Source: Synergistaceae bacterium
Lineage (GTDB): Bacteria > Synergistota > Synergistia > Synergistales > Aminobacteriaceae
DNA: 64,000 bases
Direction of reading: 5' to 3'
NCBI GenBank assembly: GCA_017450125.1
Contig: JAFSWZ010000010.1
Location: forward strand, 144,361 to 208,360
The translations under genes were made by a program, and so were the position numbers. The notes below the pieces were generated by a model. It ran no database searches. It was not told where the DNA came from and saw only the letters and a list, made by a program, of their open reading frames with translations. Below are positions 36,133-46,080 of the stretch, piece after piece. How positions within the stretch are numbered: the first letter of the stretch is position 1; each line of letters begins with the position of its first letter.

Positions 36133-37524
36133 TCAGTCTCTGGGGGCGGGAAGAACCATCACCGACACGCACATAACCGCGAACGACAGGATTATTCCGC
36201 AGGTCGAAGCGTTCAGTCTTACTCCCCACACAGTGAGTGCCGCTCCCGAAAACGTCATGTATACAGTGAGGGCGATTCCCAGCACGGCGGACAGTACAGC
36301 TCCGGCGTTCGAGGCTCTGCGCGTGAACAGCCCGAAAACCAGCGGGGCGGCCAGAGACACGCTCATGAGCGAGTAGAAGATAGTCAGCGCAGAGATTATG
36401 CTCTCGAGCCTCAGCGCAAGAACCACGCCGATAACCCCGCATACAAGCGATGTTACACGCGATGATAGAAGTAATTTGCGGTCAGAGATTTCGGGATTGA
36501 TGAAGCGTCTGTAGAGGTCATTGACCAGAGAACCAGCCAGCATGTATAGCACCGTGTCCGCAGTACTGACCTCCGCCGCGAAAATTCCCGCAAGCGCAAG
36601 GCACGCCGCACCGAAGGGCATCATCTCCTTCATGGCTGTCGGAAGTGCAAGGTCATTGCGGGAGAGGTTCGGGAAGACCGCAAAGCACGCCATGCCGATT
36701 ATCACTGGAATAACCGCGAACACGAGCTGAACGAGGCCGTTCATTGCCGTACCCCAGCGAATAGCCCTCTCGTCGCGAGCCGCAAAAACTTTCCCGATTA
36801 AGCCCGGCGAGATGAAGAACGACGGAACGAGCATTACGAGATACCCTACAATAGCACCTGCTCCCATCCCGAACGCGTCAAAGTATGTAGCACTGCTGAC
36901 AGCTCCGCGTATTCCTTCAAGCCCGCCCGAGAACTGCCACACGTACGGCACTGCGATGACGAAACCCGCCAGAATCACAGCAACTTCAACGATGTTGACG
37001 ATTGCGCTCGAGAGAAGGCCTCCCGCCGCAAAGTACAGCGTAGTTACCAGAGCACCGGCTATGACTCCCTGAGTTTTGGGCACGTCAGCAACAACCTCCA
37101 GAATCCACGCTATGCCCAATAACTGACCGGCGAAGAGTGCGAGAGTTCCGACGGACATCATCACCGAGATTAACCCTGAAAACATTTTGCTGTAACGTGC
37201 GTCGAGATAGTCGCTCAGCGTGTAGTAATTCTTTTCGCGCGCAAGCCTCCAGATTCTCGGCCCGACAAGGAACGCAAGAATCATTGAGCCTATTCCCGCG
37301 CTGCCTATCCACCACCACGCCGACAGCCCCCACTGGTACGCTAAGGCCGTTACTCCGACGGTCGAACCTGCTCCGAGATTCGCGGCGATTAACGTCGTGA
37401 AGAGAAGTCCGCTCCCGAAATTGCGTCCCGCCACGAAGAAGTCTGATGCGGATTTTGCCCTGCGGCCGATGAATGCTCCGAGCGCAACAAGAATCACTGC
37501 ATAGAGAATGATGAACGATAACAT
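36133..37524 (-). CDS. Sodium/solute symporter (SSS family)
   Basis: 463 residues, about 13 predicted membrane helices. The N-terminal FVAGRNFGSGLLFTTLIAAN is the family's first conserved block, and FAAEVSTADTVLYMLAGSL includes the sodium-site serines. The substrate (pantothenate, proline, sugar or carboxylate) cannot be read from sequence. It faces the FAD oxidoreductase convergently. Confidence 0.88.
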   Translation of the reverse strand: MLSFIILYAVILVALGAFIGRRAKSASDFFVAGRNFGSGLLFTTLIAANLGAGSTVGVTALAYQWGLSAWWWIGSAGIGSMILAFLVGPRIWRLAREKNYYTLSDYLDARYSKMFSGLISVMMSVGTLALFAGQLLGIAWILEVVADVPKTQGVIAGALVTTLYFAAGGLLSSAIVNIVEVAVILAGFVIAVPYVWQFSGGLEGIRGAVSSATYFDAFGMGAGAIVGYLVMLVPSFFISPGLIGKVFAARDERAIRWGTAMNGLVQLVFAVIPVIIGMACFAVFPNLSRNDLALPTAMKEMMPFGAACLALAGIFAAEVSTADTVLYMLAGSLVNDLYRRFINPEISDRKLLLSSRVTSLVCGVIGVVLALRLESIISALTIFYSLMSVSLAAPLVFGLFTRRASNAGAVLSAVLGIALTVYMTFSGAALTVWGVRLNASTCGIILSFAVMCVSVMVLPAPRD

Positions 37525-37555
37525 GAACTTTTCCCCCTTGAATGGGTATAGAAAA

Positions 37556-37588
37556 ACTCCCTGCCTAGATATTCTCTAAACAGGGAGT
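37556..37588 (-). terminator. Intrinsic terminator of tRNA-Gln
   Basis: On the minus strand ACTCCCTGTTTAG pairs with CTAGGCAGGGAGT and is followed by TTTTC, 28 bases past the tRNA 3' end. Confidence 0.85.
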
Positions 37589-37615
37589 AATTTCTTCCGT
37601 CGTCTTTGAATCAAT

Positions 37616-37689
37616 TGGCTGGGAATCAGGGATTCGAACCCCAATTGCCTGATCCAGAGTCAGGTGTGCTGCCGTTGCACCAATTCCCA
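37616..37689 (-). tRNA. tRNA-Gln(CUG), CCA encoded
   Basis: The cloverleaf reads from 37689: acceptor TGGGAAT/ATTCCCA, D-arm GTGC...GCAC, anticodon stem CCTGA/TCAGG around CTCTGGA (anticodon CTG) and T-loop TTCGAAT. Discriminator G is followed by encoded CCA (37618-37616). It is the only tRNA in the window. Confidence 0.95.
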
Positions 37690-37760
37690 GCGTGATTAGT
37701 TGTGTTAGTTCTTCGTGAACAGTGAGAAATTTTATCAGTTTCCCCGAAAAAGTCAATCAC

Positions 37761-37769
37761 TGCTATAAT
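37761..37769 (+). promoter_or_regulatory. Extended -10 promoter of the UDP-xylose synthase gene
   Basis: TGC-TATAAT about 28 bases before the ATG at 37798, with AGAAAGGA as Shine-Dalgarno. Confidence 0.6.
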
Positions 37770-37797
37770 CTCGCTATCACCTAGAAAGGACGATACT

Positions 37798-38742
37798 ATG
37801 TCAGGAAAACGGATACTAGTTACAGGAGGAGCGGGCTTCATCGGCTCACACCTCTGCGAAAAGCTGCTCGAGCAAGGCAACGACGTTATATGCGTCGACA
37901 ACATGTTCACCGGCCAGAAGCGGAACATCAGGCACTTGATGGGCAATGATTATTTCGAGTTCATACGGCACGACATAATCGAGAATATTTACGTTGAGTG
38001 CGACCAGATCTACAACCTCGCGTGTCCTGCGTCGCCTATTCATTACCAGTACGACCCGATAAAAACCAGCAAGGCGTGTTTCATGGGCGCGCTTAACACT
38101 CTGGGACTCGCGAAAAGATGCCACGCGCGAATCCTGCAGGCTTCTACCTCCGAAGTCTACGGAGACCCTGAAGTCCACCCCCAGCCCGAGAGCTATAGGG
38201 GATGCGTGAACACGATCGGCATACGTTCATGCTACGACGAGGGCAAAAGAATCGCGGAGACGCTGTTCTTCGACTACCACAGACAGCACCACGTAGATAT
38301 TAAGGTCGTGAGAATCTTCAACACTTACGGCCCCCGTATGCGCAGTGATGACGGCCGAGTCGTAAGCAACTTCATCGTTCAGGCACTGAGGGGAGAGGAC
38401 ATTACGATTTACGGCGACGGAACGCAGACACGGAGCTTCTGTTTCGTGAGCGACCTCGTCGAGGGAATGATACGCATGATGAACAGCCGCGACGGTTTCA
38501 CCGGGCCTGTGAACTTGGGCAATCCAGGAGAGTTCACGATGCTCGAGCTTGCGGAAATGGTGCTGAGGCTGACGGGCTCGAAGTCAAAGATTGTGTACAT
38601 GCCCCTTCCTGCGGATGACCCGACACAGCGCAAGCCCGTGATTGAGCTGGCCAAGAAGGAGCTTGACTGGACACCGACAATCAAACTTGAGGACGGCCTT
38701 AAGGAAACAATAGAGTACTTCAAAAGTACGCTGGATGTATAA
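37798..38742 (+). CDS. UDP-glucuronate decarboxylase (UDP-xylose synthase)
   Basis: 314 residues, extended [23 protein letters not shown] at the N-terminus, the UXS-specific [27 protein letters not shown], catalytic Y-x3-K in RSCYDEGKR and the [10 protein letters not shown] block are all present. It makes UDP-xylose from UDP-glucuronate for surface polysaccharide. It overlaps the initiating sugar transferase gene by 8 bases, so the two form an operon. Confidence 0.93.
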   Translation: MSGKRILVTGGAGFIGSHLCEKLLEQGNDVICVDNMFTGQKRNIRHLMGNDYFEFIRHDIIENIYVECDQIYNLACPASPIHYQYDPIKTSKACFMGALNTLGLAKRCHARILQASTSEVYGDPEVHPQPESYRGCVNTIGIRSCYDEGKRIAETLFFDYHRQHHVDIKVVRIFNTYGPRMRSDDGRVVSNFIVQALRGEDITIYGDGTQTRSFCFVSDLVEGMIRMMNSRDGFTGPVNLGNPGEFTMLELAEMVLRLTGSKSKIVYMPLPADDPTQRKPVIELAKKELDWTPTIKLEDGLKETIEYFKSTLDV

Positions 38743-39358
38743 GCTGTTCGGAAAGAGGCTGCTGGATGTAGTGTTAAGTCTGGCGGCTCTTGTTGTCTTG
38801 GCCGTACCGATGATGATTTTTGCCGTGATGATTAAGCGTGAGGACAAAGGAAGCGCGTTTTTCACGCAGAAGAGAGTCGGGAAGGACAAGAGGCACTTCA
38901 TGATGTACAAGTTCCGCTCGATGAGGAATGACACTCCACACGACGTGCCGACGCACATGCTAGCTGACCCCGAGCAGTACCTTCTGAGGTGCGGAAAATG
39001 GATGCGGAGGTACAGCATTGACGAGCTCCCGCAGATAATCAACATCCTCAAGGGCGACATGTCGATAGTCGGGCCTCGTCCTGCGCTGTGGAATCAGTAT
39101 GACCTTCTCGCCGAACGCGACAAGTACGGGGCGAACGCCATACGTCCGGGCTTAACGGGCTGGGCGCAGATCAACGGTAGGGACGAGCTGGAGATTCCCG
39201 AGAAGGCACGGCTTGACGGGGAATACGTACAGCGCGAAGGTTTTGCGTTCGACGCAATGTGCGTGTGGCGTACGGTGTTCAGTGCGGCGCGTCATGAAGG
39301 AGTCGTTGAGGGTGGAACAGGCGAACTCTCAAAGAATACAGAGCCCCCCAAAGACTGA
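38735..39358 (+). CDS. Initiating sugar-1-phosphate transferase (PglC/WcaJ type)
   Basis: 207 residues with an N-terminal hydrophobic re-entrant helix ([17 protein letters not shown]) and the monotopic phosphoglycosyltransferase core: [32 protein letters not shown] and [14 protein letters not shown]. It links the first sugar-1-phosphate to undecaprenyl phosphate at the inner membrane. The donor may be derived from, or related to, the neighbouring UDP-xylose pathway, but that is inference. Confidence 0.92.
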   Translation: MYKLFGKRLLDVVLSLAALVVLAVPMMIFAVMIKREDKGSAFFTQKRVGKDKRHFMMYKFRSMRNDTPHDVPTHMLADPEQYLLRCGKWMRRYSIDELPQIINILKGDMSIVGPRPALWNQYDLLAERDKYGANAIRPGLTGWAQINGRDELEIPEKARLDGEYVQREGFAFDAMCVWRTVFSAARHEGVVEGGTGELSKNTEPPKD

Positions 39359-39368
39359 GAGGCTCTGC
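39340..39368 (+). terminator. Terminator hairpin at the end of the sugar transferase gene
   Basis: CAGAGCC and GGCTCTG pair across the stop codon, followed by a weak T tract. Confidence 0.5.
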
Positions 39369-39373
39369 GCTGT

Positions 39374-41002
39374 TTACTGCTTGACCGACAGCACCATTGC
39401 TTCATAAGGCTTCAGCATCTTGTGTGAGCCCTTGTAGTTCCCGAGCAGCATTTCGCCATGAAACTCCAAGCCCTTCACCGTCCTGTCCTCGCCGCTGAAA
39501 TTGCAGATAACGACGAGGTGTTCGCCTCTGCCTTCGCGCTCATAGGCCAGAACGTCATCACAGCCTGTCTCCAAAAACTTGATGCTTCCTTCGGCAATTA
39601 CGGGGTGTTCCTGCCTCAACCTTACGAGCTCGCGGTAGTAGTTCAGGATTGAGTCGGGGTCTGACTCCTCAGCTTCGGCGTTTATGCTGGTGTAGTTCTC
39701 GGGAATGCCCAGCCACGAAGTCCCCGACGTGAAGCCCGCGTTCTGTGAAGCATCCCACTGCATCGGTGTGCGGGAGTTGTCGCGGGCACGCTGTGCAAGG
39801 ACGTTGAGAGCTTCAGCCTCGCTCATTCCGCGCGCAAGAAGTATCTTGTAGTAGTTGATGGCCTCGACATCGTCGTACTGCGAAATGTCCGTGTAGTGCG
39901 CGTTGGTCATCCCGAGTTCCTCTCCCTGATAGATGTACGGCGTTCCGCGCAGGAAGTGAACGAACGTCCCCAGCATCTTTGCCGACTCCTTCCAGTACCG
40001 CCCTTCGTCGCCGAAGCGAGAGACGATTCTCGGCTGGTCGTGGTTGCACCAGAATACCGCGCTCCACCCGTCAGTTGCCGCCATGCCTTCCTGCCACTCC
40101 GCAAAGTAATTCCGCAGGAGCTTCAGGTCTGGGGGCATCAGCGAGAACTTGTCGCCGTCCCTGTAATCTACCTTGAGGTGGTGGAAGTTGAAGCACATTG
40201 ACAGCTCGTGGCTTGCGGGCGATGAATACTTTATGCAGTTCTCGAGCGTCGTCGATGACATCTCGCCTACGGTAATCATGTCCTCAATGCCGGTGTCCTC
40301 TACCAGTTCCCTGATGAATTCGTGAACATGAGGACCGTCCTTGCAGAAACGCGGGCCGCTTCCGTCTCTGGGTTCTGTGAGGCTTGCGGGCTTGGAGATG
40401 AGGTTCAGCACGTCGAACCTGAAGCCCTTTACGCCTTTATCCTTCCAGAAGCGTATAACGTTCTTCAGCTCTTCGCGTACTTTGGGGTTCTCCCAGTTGA
40501 GGTCGGGCTGTTCAGGCGCGAAAAGGTGAAGATACCACTTGCCGAGCGAGGGCACGTAATCCCACGCAGGAGTCCCGAAAGCCGCCGTCCATTCAGAAGG
40601 CGGAGTGTCCTTGTCGCCGTCCCGGAAGATGTAGTAGTCCATGTACTCCTTCTCACCGGCCAATGCGCGCTTGAACCACTCGTGATGGCTCGAGGTGTGG
40701 TTAAACACCATGTCGAACATTAAGCCGATACCCAGAGCGTCAGCCTCACGGATTAACGCCTCGCAGTCAGCCATTGTCCCGAACATGGGATTAACAGCTC
40801 TGTAGTCCGCGACATCGTAACCGTTGTCGACCATCGGCGAGAGGAAGAACGGTGTAATCCAGATGTATTTCACGCCCAAGCTCGCGATGTAGTTCAGCTT
40901 CGAGCAAATGCCGTTGAGGTCTCCTATTCCGTCGCCGTTGGAGTCGCAGAATGACTTGATATATATTTGGTAGACAACACTGCTCTTATACTTATCAAGC
41001 AT
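39374..41002 (-). CDS. treC: Trehalose-6-phosphate hydrolase / alpha-glucosidase (GH13)
   Basis: 542 residues. GH13 regions are clear: DMVFNHTSSHHEWF, the nucleophile Asp in GFRFDVLNLIS, the acid Glu in TVGEMSSTT and CNHDQPRIVSRFG. The N-terminus VVYQIYIKSFCDSNGDGIGDL matches the oligo-1,6-glucosidase/TreC subfamily. Because the neighbouring PTS permease is of trehalose type, hydrolysis of trehalose-6-phosphate is the likely role. ACAGGAGG precedes the ATG. Confidence 0.88.
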   Translation of the reverse strand: MLDKYKSSVVYQIYIKSFCDSNGDGIGDLNGICSKLNYIASLGVKYIWITPFFLSPMVDNGYDVADYRAVNPMFGTMADCEALIREADALGIGLMFDMVFNHTSSHHEWFKRALAGEKEYMDYYIFRDGDKDTPPSEWTAAFGTPAWDYVPSLGKWYLHLFAPEQPDLNWENPKVREELKNVIRFWKDKGVKGFRFDVLNLISKPASLTEPRDGSGPRFCKDGPHVHEFIRELVEDTGIEDMITVGEMSSTTLENCIKYSSPASHELSMCFNFHHLKVDYRDGDKFSLMPPDLKLLRNYFAEWQEGMAATDGWSAVFWCNHDQPRIVSRFGDEGRYWKESAKMLGTFVHFLRGTPYIYQGEELGMTNAHYTDISQYDDVEAINYYKILLARGMSEAEALNVLAQRARDNSRTPMQWDASQNAGFTSGTSWLGIPENYTSINAEAEESDPDSILNYYRELVRLRQEHPVIAEGSIKFLETGCDDVLAYEREGRGEHLVVICNFSGEDRTVKGLEFHGEMLLGNYKGSHKMLKPYEAMVLSVKQ

Positions 41003-41043
41003 GATTATTCCTCCTGTGTTTTTGGGGGGCGGGTGGGCGGGTT

Positions 41044-41074
41044 GTTAAATGTGAAGGCCTGCCGAACATTTAAC
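41044..41074. promoter_or_regulatory. Inverted repeat between treB and treC
   Basis: GTTAAATGT (41044-41052) and ACATTTAAC (41066-41074), separated by 13 bases, lie in the 106-base gap between the PTS gene and treC. It may be an mRNA stem that sets relative expression, or an operator. Confidence 0.55.
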
Positions 41075-41108
41075 ACTTCAACCGGCACCCTAACCCTTCC
41101 CAGCAAAT

Positions 41109-43028
41109 TTACTCTGCTTTCTTGCCGTTGGCTATGACGTGGTCAGCCGCTTTGACATCAAGCCCCGCGTTGAACGTCAGGCCGTAATCCGCATCGTTCG
41201 TGATTACCATTATTGTTGTCAGGGGATGACCCGCCGCCTTTATCTTCTCGGGGTCAAACGTTATGAGCTCCTGCCCTGCCTTCACCCTGTCGCCTTCCGC
41301 AACGTGAATCGTGAACCCGTCGCCGTTCATTGCTACAGTGTCAAGCCCGATGTGCAGCAGAATCTCCAGCCCGTTCGCCATAACGAGGCCTATTGCGTGG
41401 TTGCTGCCCTCCATTGTCTGCTCAACTACAGCATCAACCGGCGCAACAAGTATATAGTCAGTCGGCTCGATGGCTATTCCGTCGCCGAGAACTTTCTCCG
41501 CAAACGTTGCATCAGGTACTTCGGTGATGGGTATCGTCTTCCCCGACAGGAACGCACGGAACTCTACAGGCCCGTTTGCCGCCTCAAGTGCCGCCGCTTC
41601 CTCGTCAGCTTCCTTGTCGATGCCCTTGCGCTTTCCCGCCGCATAAGTCAGCACGAACGGCACAACAACTGCTACCGCCATGCACAGCGTGAACGTTGCG
41701 ATGTGTGCGGGCTGGATTGACAGAACGCCGGGAAGGCCGCCGACTCCGATTGCGGAGGCAGCTACTCCGTTCATTGTGCTGATTATTGCCGCACAGCACG
41801 AGCCCGCCATTCCGCAGATGAACGGGAAAACGTACTTAAGGTTCACGCCGAACATTGCGGGTTCAGTTACGCCGAGATAGCAGGAGATGCACGACGGAAT
41901 GTTGAGCTCCTTAGCCTTTGCGCTCTTCCTCTGCAGAAATATCATTCCGAGAACTGCGCTTCCCTGTGCGATGTTGGAGAGTGCTATCATCGGCCAGAGC
42001 ATAGTCCCGCCGAAATCAGCGATAAGCTGGAGGTCGATTGCGTTGCTCATGTGGTGAAGTCCCGTGATGACTAACGGAGCGTAGAAGAACCCGAAGACTG
42101 CTCCGAACACAACACGGTACGAGCCGCTGATGCCCGCATAGACAGCCGCAGAAATCCACGAGCCTATCTTCCAGCCGATGGGGCCAAGTATGAAGTGAGC
42201 CGCCATTATCGCGAGGAGGAGACTGCAGAACGGCACAAGAATCATTTGTACAATCTGCGGAATTACCTTCTTGAAGAACCTCTCGAGGTAAGCGAGGGTG
42301 AAGGCCGCCAGCATTGCGGGGAGAACCTGAGCCTGATAGCCTATCATGTTCACCTTGATGAAGCCGAAATTCCACTGGTTGATTGTCCCGTTCGCGAGAG
42401 CAGAAGCAACCGCGTAAGCATTCGTGAGCTGGCCTGATACGAGCGTCAAACCCAGAATGATGCCGAGCATTTCAGTGCCACCCATCTTCTTCATGATTGT
42501 CCAGCAGATTCCGACTGGGATTCCTACGTGGAACACCGCCTCGCCCAACAGCCACAGGAAGTGGTCAACTCCTGCCCAGAACTGGCTCTGAGCGACGAGA
42601 GTCTGTCCGCCGAAAATCTCCATGCTGTCGATGACGTTCCTGAAGCCCAGAATAAGACCGCCGACGACGATTGCGGGGATAAGGGGAGCGAAAATCTCGG
42701 CAATCGAGGTCATCAGCCGCTGAAGGATATTCTGGTTCTGCTTCGACATGCTCTTAACCTCAGACTTCGACACGCCGGAGACCCCCGAAACCTCTGTGAA
42801 GTCGTTGTAGAAGTCAGCAACCTCATTCCCGATTATCACCTGAAACTGTCCGGCCTGCGTGAACGTTCCCTTTACGCACTTGATGGCCTCGATGCGCTTA
42901 ATGTCCGCGTTCTTGGGGTCGCCGAGAACGAAGCGCATTCGTGTGATGCAGTGCGACACTGCTACGATGTTTTCCTTGCCCCCGATTGCGGCGAGGAGTT
43001 CCTTTGCTTCTGATGCAAATTTGCCCAT
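41109..43028 (-). CDS. treB: PTS trehalose-type EIIBC with fused EIIA
   Basis: 639 residues. The IIB domain (1-85) has phospho-Cys in VSHCITRMRF. The IIC membrane domain (~105-470) includes LVITGLHHMSNAIDLQL and YLGVTEPAMFGVNLKY. A linker leads to the glucose-type IIA domain (~500-639), with the active-site His in LEILLHIGLDTVAMNG. Uptake phosphorylates trehalose to trehalose-6-phosphate for treC. E. coli TreB lacks a IIA domain; here it is fused, as in some Firmicutes sugar permeases. Confidence 0.88.
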   Translation of the reverse strand: MGKFASEAKELLAAIGGKENIVAVSHCITRMRFVLGDPKNADIKRIEAIKCVKGTFTQAGQFQVIIGNEVADFYNDFTEVSGVSGVSKSEVKSMSKQNQNILQRLMTSIAEIFAPLIPAIVVGGLILGFRNVIDSMEIFGGQTLVAQSQFWAGVDHFLWLLGEAVFHVGIPVGICWTIMKKMGGTEMLGIILGLTLVSGQLTNAYAVASALANGTINQWNFGFIKVNMIGYQAQVLPAMLAAFTLAYLERFFKKVIPQIVQMILVPFCSLLLAIMAAHFILGPIGWKIGSWISAAVYAGISGSYRVVFGAVFGFFYAPLVITGLHHMSNAIDLQLIADFGGTMLWPMIALSNIAQGSAVLGMIFLQRKSAKAKELNIPSCISCYLGVTEPAMFGVNLKYVFPFICGMAGSCCAAIISTMNGVAASAIGVGGLPGVLSIQPAHIATFTLCMAVAVVVPFVLTYAAGKRKGIDKEADEEAAALEAANGPVEFRAFLSGKTIPITEVPDATFAEKVLGDGIAIEPTDYILVAPVDAVVEQTMEGSNHAIGLVMANGLEILLHIGLDTVAMNGDGFTIHVAEGDRVKAGQELITFDPEKIKAAGHPLTTIMVITNDADYGLTFNAGLDVKAADHVIANGKKAE

Positions 43029-43072
43029 GAAATTCGCCTCCTGTAAAATTTGGGGTAATGTGAAGTGAGAGA

Positions 43073-43078
43073 ATTATA
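43073..43078 (-). promoter_or_regulatory. -10 element of the treBC operon
   Basis: TATAAT on the minus strand, about 45 bases before the treB ATG, in the divergent gap with folK. Confidence 0.5.
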
Positions 43079-43096
43079 CAGGGAGATAGTTATTCG

Positions 43097-43585
43097 ATGC
43101 ATATATATTTCGGCTTAGGCTCAAACTTGGGCGACAGGTTACAGAACTTGCGGGACGCGCTCGCAAAACTCGGGACGCTCGGGAAACTTGAGGCTGTCAG
43201 CGGAGTGTACGAGACTTCTGCGTGGGGAGGAGTGTCCCAGCCCGACTACCTGAACGCGTGTGTGAAGATTGAAGGTGAGTTTGCGCCGCTGGAGCTTCTT
43301 CACAGGGTCAAAGCCTTCGAGGTGGAACTTGGCCGGGTGCCGTCCGTGCGGTGGGGCGAAAGGAAGATTGACATTGATATACTGCTGATTGATGATGCGG
43401 TGTACCACTCGGAGGAGCTGGACATTCCGCACATAAGAATCCCTGAGCGAATGTTCGTGCTTGTGCCTCTGGGTGATGTTGTGCCGGAAGGCTGGAGGCA
43501 TCCCGTGAACGGAAAGACCATCAGCGAAATGCTTAACGCTCTGCCGCATGAAGAATCTCTTTCTGCGATAGAGTATAATCTGTAA
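43097..43585 (+). CDS. folK: HPPK, dihydropteridine pyrophosphokinase
   Basis: 162 residues. The HPPK signature is present: YFGLGSNLGDRLQNL, ETSAWGGVSQPDYLNACV, RWGERKIDIDILLIDD and IPHIRIPERMFVLVPL. It transfers pyrophosphate to hydroxymethyl-dihydropterin in folate synthesis. No folP or folB adjoins it. The following flavoprotein gene starts 32 bases later. Confidence 0.96.
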   Translation: MHIYFGLGSNLGDRLQNLRDALAKLGTLGKLEAVSGVYETSAWGGVSQPDYLNACVKIEGEFAPLELLHRVKAFEVELGRVPSVRWGERKIDIDILLIDDAVYHSEELDIPHIRIPERMFVLVPLGDVVPEGWRHPVNGKTISEMLNALPHEESLSAIEYNL

Positions 43586-43617
43586 ATTCCCAATCACAAC
43601 ATTAAGGAGGAAAGTCT

Positions 43618-45744
43618 ATGAGCAGATTAGTATCACGCCGCGACTTCCTGAAAGTTTCCGCCGCCGGAGCAGCAAGCGTCGCAGTGTCGGCAATGCTGGG
43701 CAGTACAGCTTCAGCACAGGAAGCCAAGAAGATCTACACGCCCGGAACTTACACCGCGAGTGCACGCGGCCTTGAAAGCAACGTGAAGGTAACGATGACG
43801 TTCGACGAGACGAGCATACTTGACGTTGTCGTTGACACCAGCGACGAGACTCCTGGTATCGGACAGCCTGCCGGAGCAGTACTCGCCGAGCAGCTCAAGA
43901 ACGCGCAGGGTGCGGAGATTGACGGAGTTTCGGGCGCGACAGTAACCACCAACGCCGCCAAGAAAGCCGCCGCAGACTGTGTAGCTCAGGCAATGGGTCT
44001 CTCCGTCGAAGGAGCAGAGGAAGCCGCCGCCGGGCCAAACACTGACTGGCTGGGCAAAGAACCCGAAATCAACGACGCTGACGTTTACGCGGAAGTTACG
44101 GCTGATGTCGTGGTTGTGGGTCTCGGGCTGGCAGGAGTCTGTGCCGCTCGTGCCGCCGCAGAACTCGGGGCAAGCGTCATAGGCATAGAGTGCGGAGCTG
44201 CACCTAACTGCCGCTCGGGAGAGTTCGCGGTCATCAACAGCCCGACGCTCAACGCACGCTGGCCGGAAAGAGCACTAAATGCTGAGGAGGTCAACACTAT
44301 CATAGACTCGCACCTCAACGAGTCAGGTTACCGCGCGAAACGCACAATCATGGCCAAGTGGGCGCACAACATCGGAGAAGCCTTCGACTGGTTCATGAAG
44401 GGCGACGAGCATCTGTTTATTGCCGACGAGACCAGACAGCCCATCGAGGACGAAAACGCTGATGACTTCCTCGTGCCGATCTACAGGCCTCTTCCATCCT
44501 ACAAGGACAAGTACGGAGTGGAGCACGTCTACAACTGGAAGGAAGAACGTTTCCCGTGCTTCCCGACCTCCGTAGAGTTTTTGCCGAGCCAGCAGAAAAC
44601 GTTTATTGCGAACTGGCAGAGGGCATTAGACACCGGCAAGGTCAAAGGATACTTCGGGCACTTCGGCAAGAAGTTAATCATGTCGGACGGCAGGTGCGTG
44701 GGAGTCTACGCTCTCGACGACATGCCGGGCTCGCCGACAAAGGGCAAGTACCTCAAGGTTACCGCGTCTAAGGGAGTGATTCTCTCGACGGGAGATTTCG
44801 GCTCAAACGATGCGGCAATGTACCACTTCGCGCCCGACATCATGAAGACCCATAAGAACAACAGGCTATTCACCTCGATCGACGTGAACGGACAGCGCAC
44901 GAATCAGGGCGACGGCCTCCATCTCGGAGCATGGATCGGCGCGAAGGTCAGCGGTTTTGTGTCGCCGATGATTCACCACATGGGCGGCGGAGCGGACTTG
45001 TCGGGCGTTGGCGTGATGGGGAATGCGGGCTTCCTGAACCTTGACGTTGACGGAAGACGCTTCATGTGTGAGGATTTGCCGGGACAGCAGCTGGAGAACC
45101 AGATTGAGGCGGTACGTCTCATGAAGTCGTGGCAGATCTTCGACTCTGACTGGCCGGAACAGGTTACGCACATGCCCGCCGCACACGGAGGAGCATGCTA
45201 CTACGAGCCCTACACGTCGATTGAGCAGGCACCCAAGAACAACCGTACCTACCGCAACTGGAAGAGCCCCTACCAGCTTGAAGCCGCAGTCGCTGACGGA
45301 CGCTGCATCAAGGCCGATACTCTCGAGGAACTCGTGGCCAAGATGTACCCCAACGACCCGAAGGCCCAGCAGACCGCCTTAGCCTCCATCAAACGCTACA
45401 ACGAGATGTGCACTCAGGGTCTAGACGAGGACTTCAACAAAGTACCATCGCGCCTCGTGCCCGTCGTAAAAGCTCCGTTCTACGCGGACATGTTCAGCAC
45501 AGCACTTATGCTTACGTGCATAGGAGGCCTCGAGTCAGACGAGGACTGCCACACGTTCAGAGAGATAACCGACGATGAAGGCCGTCAGGTCTGCGGAGAC
45601 ATAATCAGGGGCTTGTACGTCGCCGGGAACATGCAGGGAGGACGCTTCGGGCTTCAGTACCCGATCGGCCTCAAAGGCTTGAGCCACGCAATGGCACTCT
45701 ACTACGGCAAGGTTGCGGGCGAGAACGCCGTCAAGGGAATATAG
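43618..45744 (+). CDS. Tat-exported flavoprotein reductase (FMN-binding / fumarate-reductase-like)
   Basis: 708 residues. The twin-arginine signal is SRRDFLKVSAAGAASVAVSA. An FMN_bind domain (~38-125) has the covalent-flavin Thr in the motif SGATVTT. A FAD_binding_2 fumarate reductase/urocanate reductase module (~150-700) shows ADVVVVGLGLAGVCAARAAA, SPMIHHMGGGADLSG and YPIGLKGLSHAMALYYG. It is a periplasmic anaerobic reductase taking electrons through FMN; fumarate, urocanate or another unsaturated acid could be the acceptor. The tat genes follow directly. Confidence 0.9.
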   Translation: MSRLVSRRDFLKVSAAGAASVAVSAMLGSTASAQEAKKIYTPGTYTASARGLESNVKVTMTFDETSILDVVVDTSDETPGIGQPAGAVLAEQLKNAQGAEIDGVSGATVTTNAAKKAAADCVAQAMGLSVEGAEEAAAGPNTDWLGKEPEINDADVYAEVTADVVVVGLGLAGVCAARAAAELGASVIGIECGAAPNCRSGEFAVINSPTLNARWPERALNAEEVNTIIDSHLNESGYRAKRTIMAKWAHNIGEAFDWFMKGDEHLFIADETRQPIEDENADDFLVPIYRPLPSYKDKYGVEHVYNWKEERFPCFPTSVEFLPSQQKTFIANWQRALDTGKVKGYFGHFGKKLIMSDGRCVGVYALDDMPGSPTKGKYLKVTASKGVILSTGDFGSNDAAMYHFAPDIMKTHKNNRLFTSIDVNGQRTNQGDGLHLGAWIGAKVSGFVSPMIHHMGGGADLSGVGVMGNAGFLNLDVDGRRFMCEDLPGQQLENQIEAVRLMKSWQIFDSDWPEQVTHMPAAHGGACYYEPYTSIEQAPKNNRTYRNWKSPYQLEAAVADGRCIKADTLEELVAKMYPNDPKAQQTALASIKRYNEMCTQGLDEDFNKVPSRLVPVVKAPFYADMFSTALMLTCIGGLESDEDCHTFREITDDEGRQVCGDIIRGLYVAGNMQGGRFGLQYPIGLKGLSHAMALYYGKVAGENAVKGI

Positions 45745-45763
45745 TTCGGGGGAGGGAACGCGC

Positions 45764-46072
45764 CTGTTCAGTGTAGGATTCTCGGAACTGCTGGTGATAC
45801 TGCTGATAGCTTTCGTTGTTGTCGGCCCGAAAGACCTGCCCAAAGTCGCGCGATGGCTGGCAAGGCTGGTCAGGCGTTTCCGTTCCCTCGCGAAGGAAGT
45901 ACGCGCTGAGCTTCAGCTCGATGACCTTGAACGTGAACTCAGCACCACAGAAGGAAGCATCAATCAGGAACTTGGCCGGCTGAAGTCTGATCTCTCCCTC
46001 GAGGACAGCACAGCAGAAATCCGCGAGGGAATAGCTCAGCTCGACAGTTCCATAAAAAGTCAGGAGGAGTAG
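45764..46072 (+). CDS. tatB: Twin-arginine translocase subunit TatB, CTG start
   Basis: About 102 residues. The TatA/B signature FSVGFSELLVILLIAFVVVG gives the single membrane helix, followed by GPKDLPKVARWLARLVRRFR and a long amphipathic charged tail, longer than in TatA. The frame's only sensible start is CTG at 45764, with GGGGGAGGG seven bases upstream. Decoded as Met it gives M-F-S-V-G, matching the universal M-F-x-I-G opening of TatB. An ATG at 45713 lies inside the flavoprotein gene and is unlikely. Confidence 0.88.
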   Translation: MFSVGFSELLVILLIAFVVVGPKDLPKVARWLARLVRRFRSLAKEVRAELQLDDLERELSTTEGSINQELGRLKSDLSLEDSTAEIREGIAQLDSSIKSQEE

Positions 46073-46080
46073 ACGTAATC

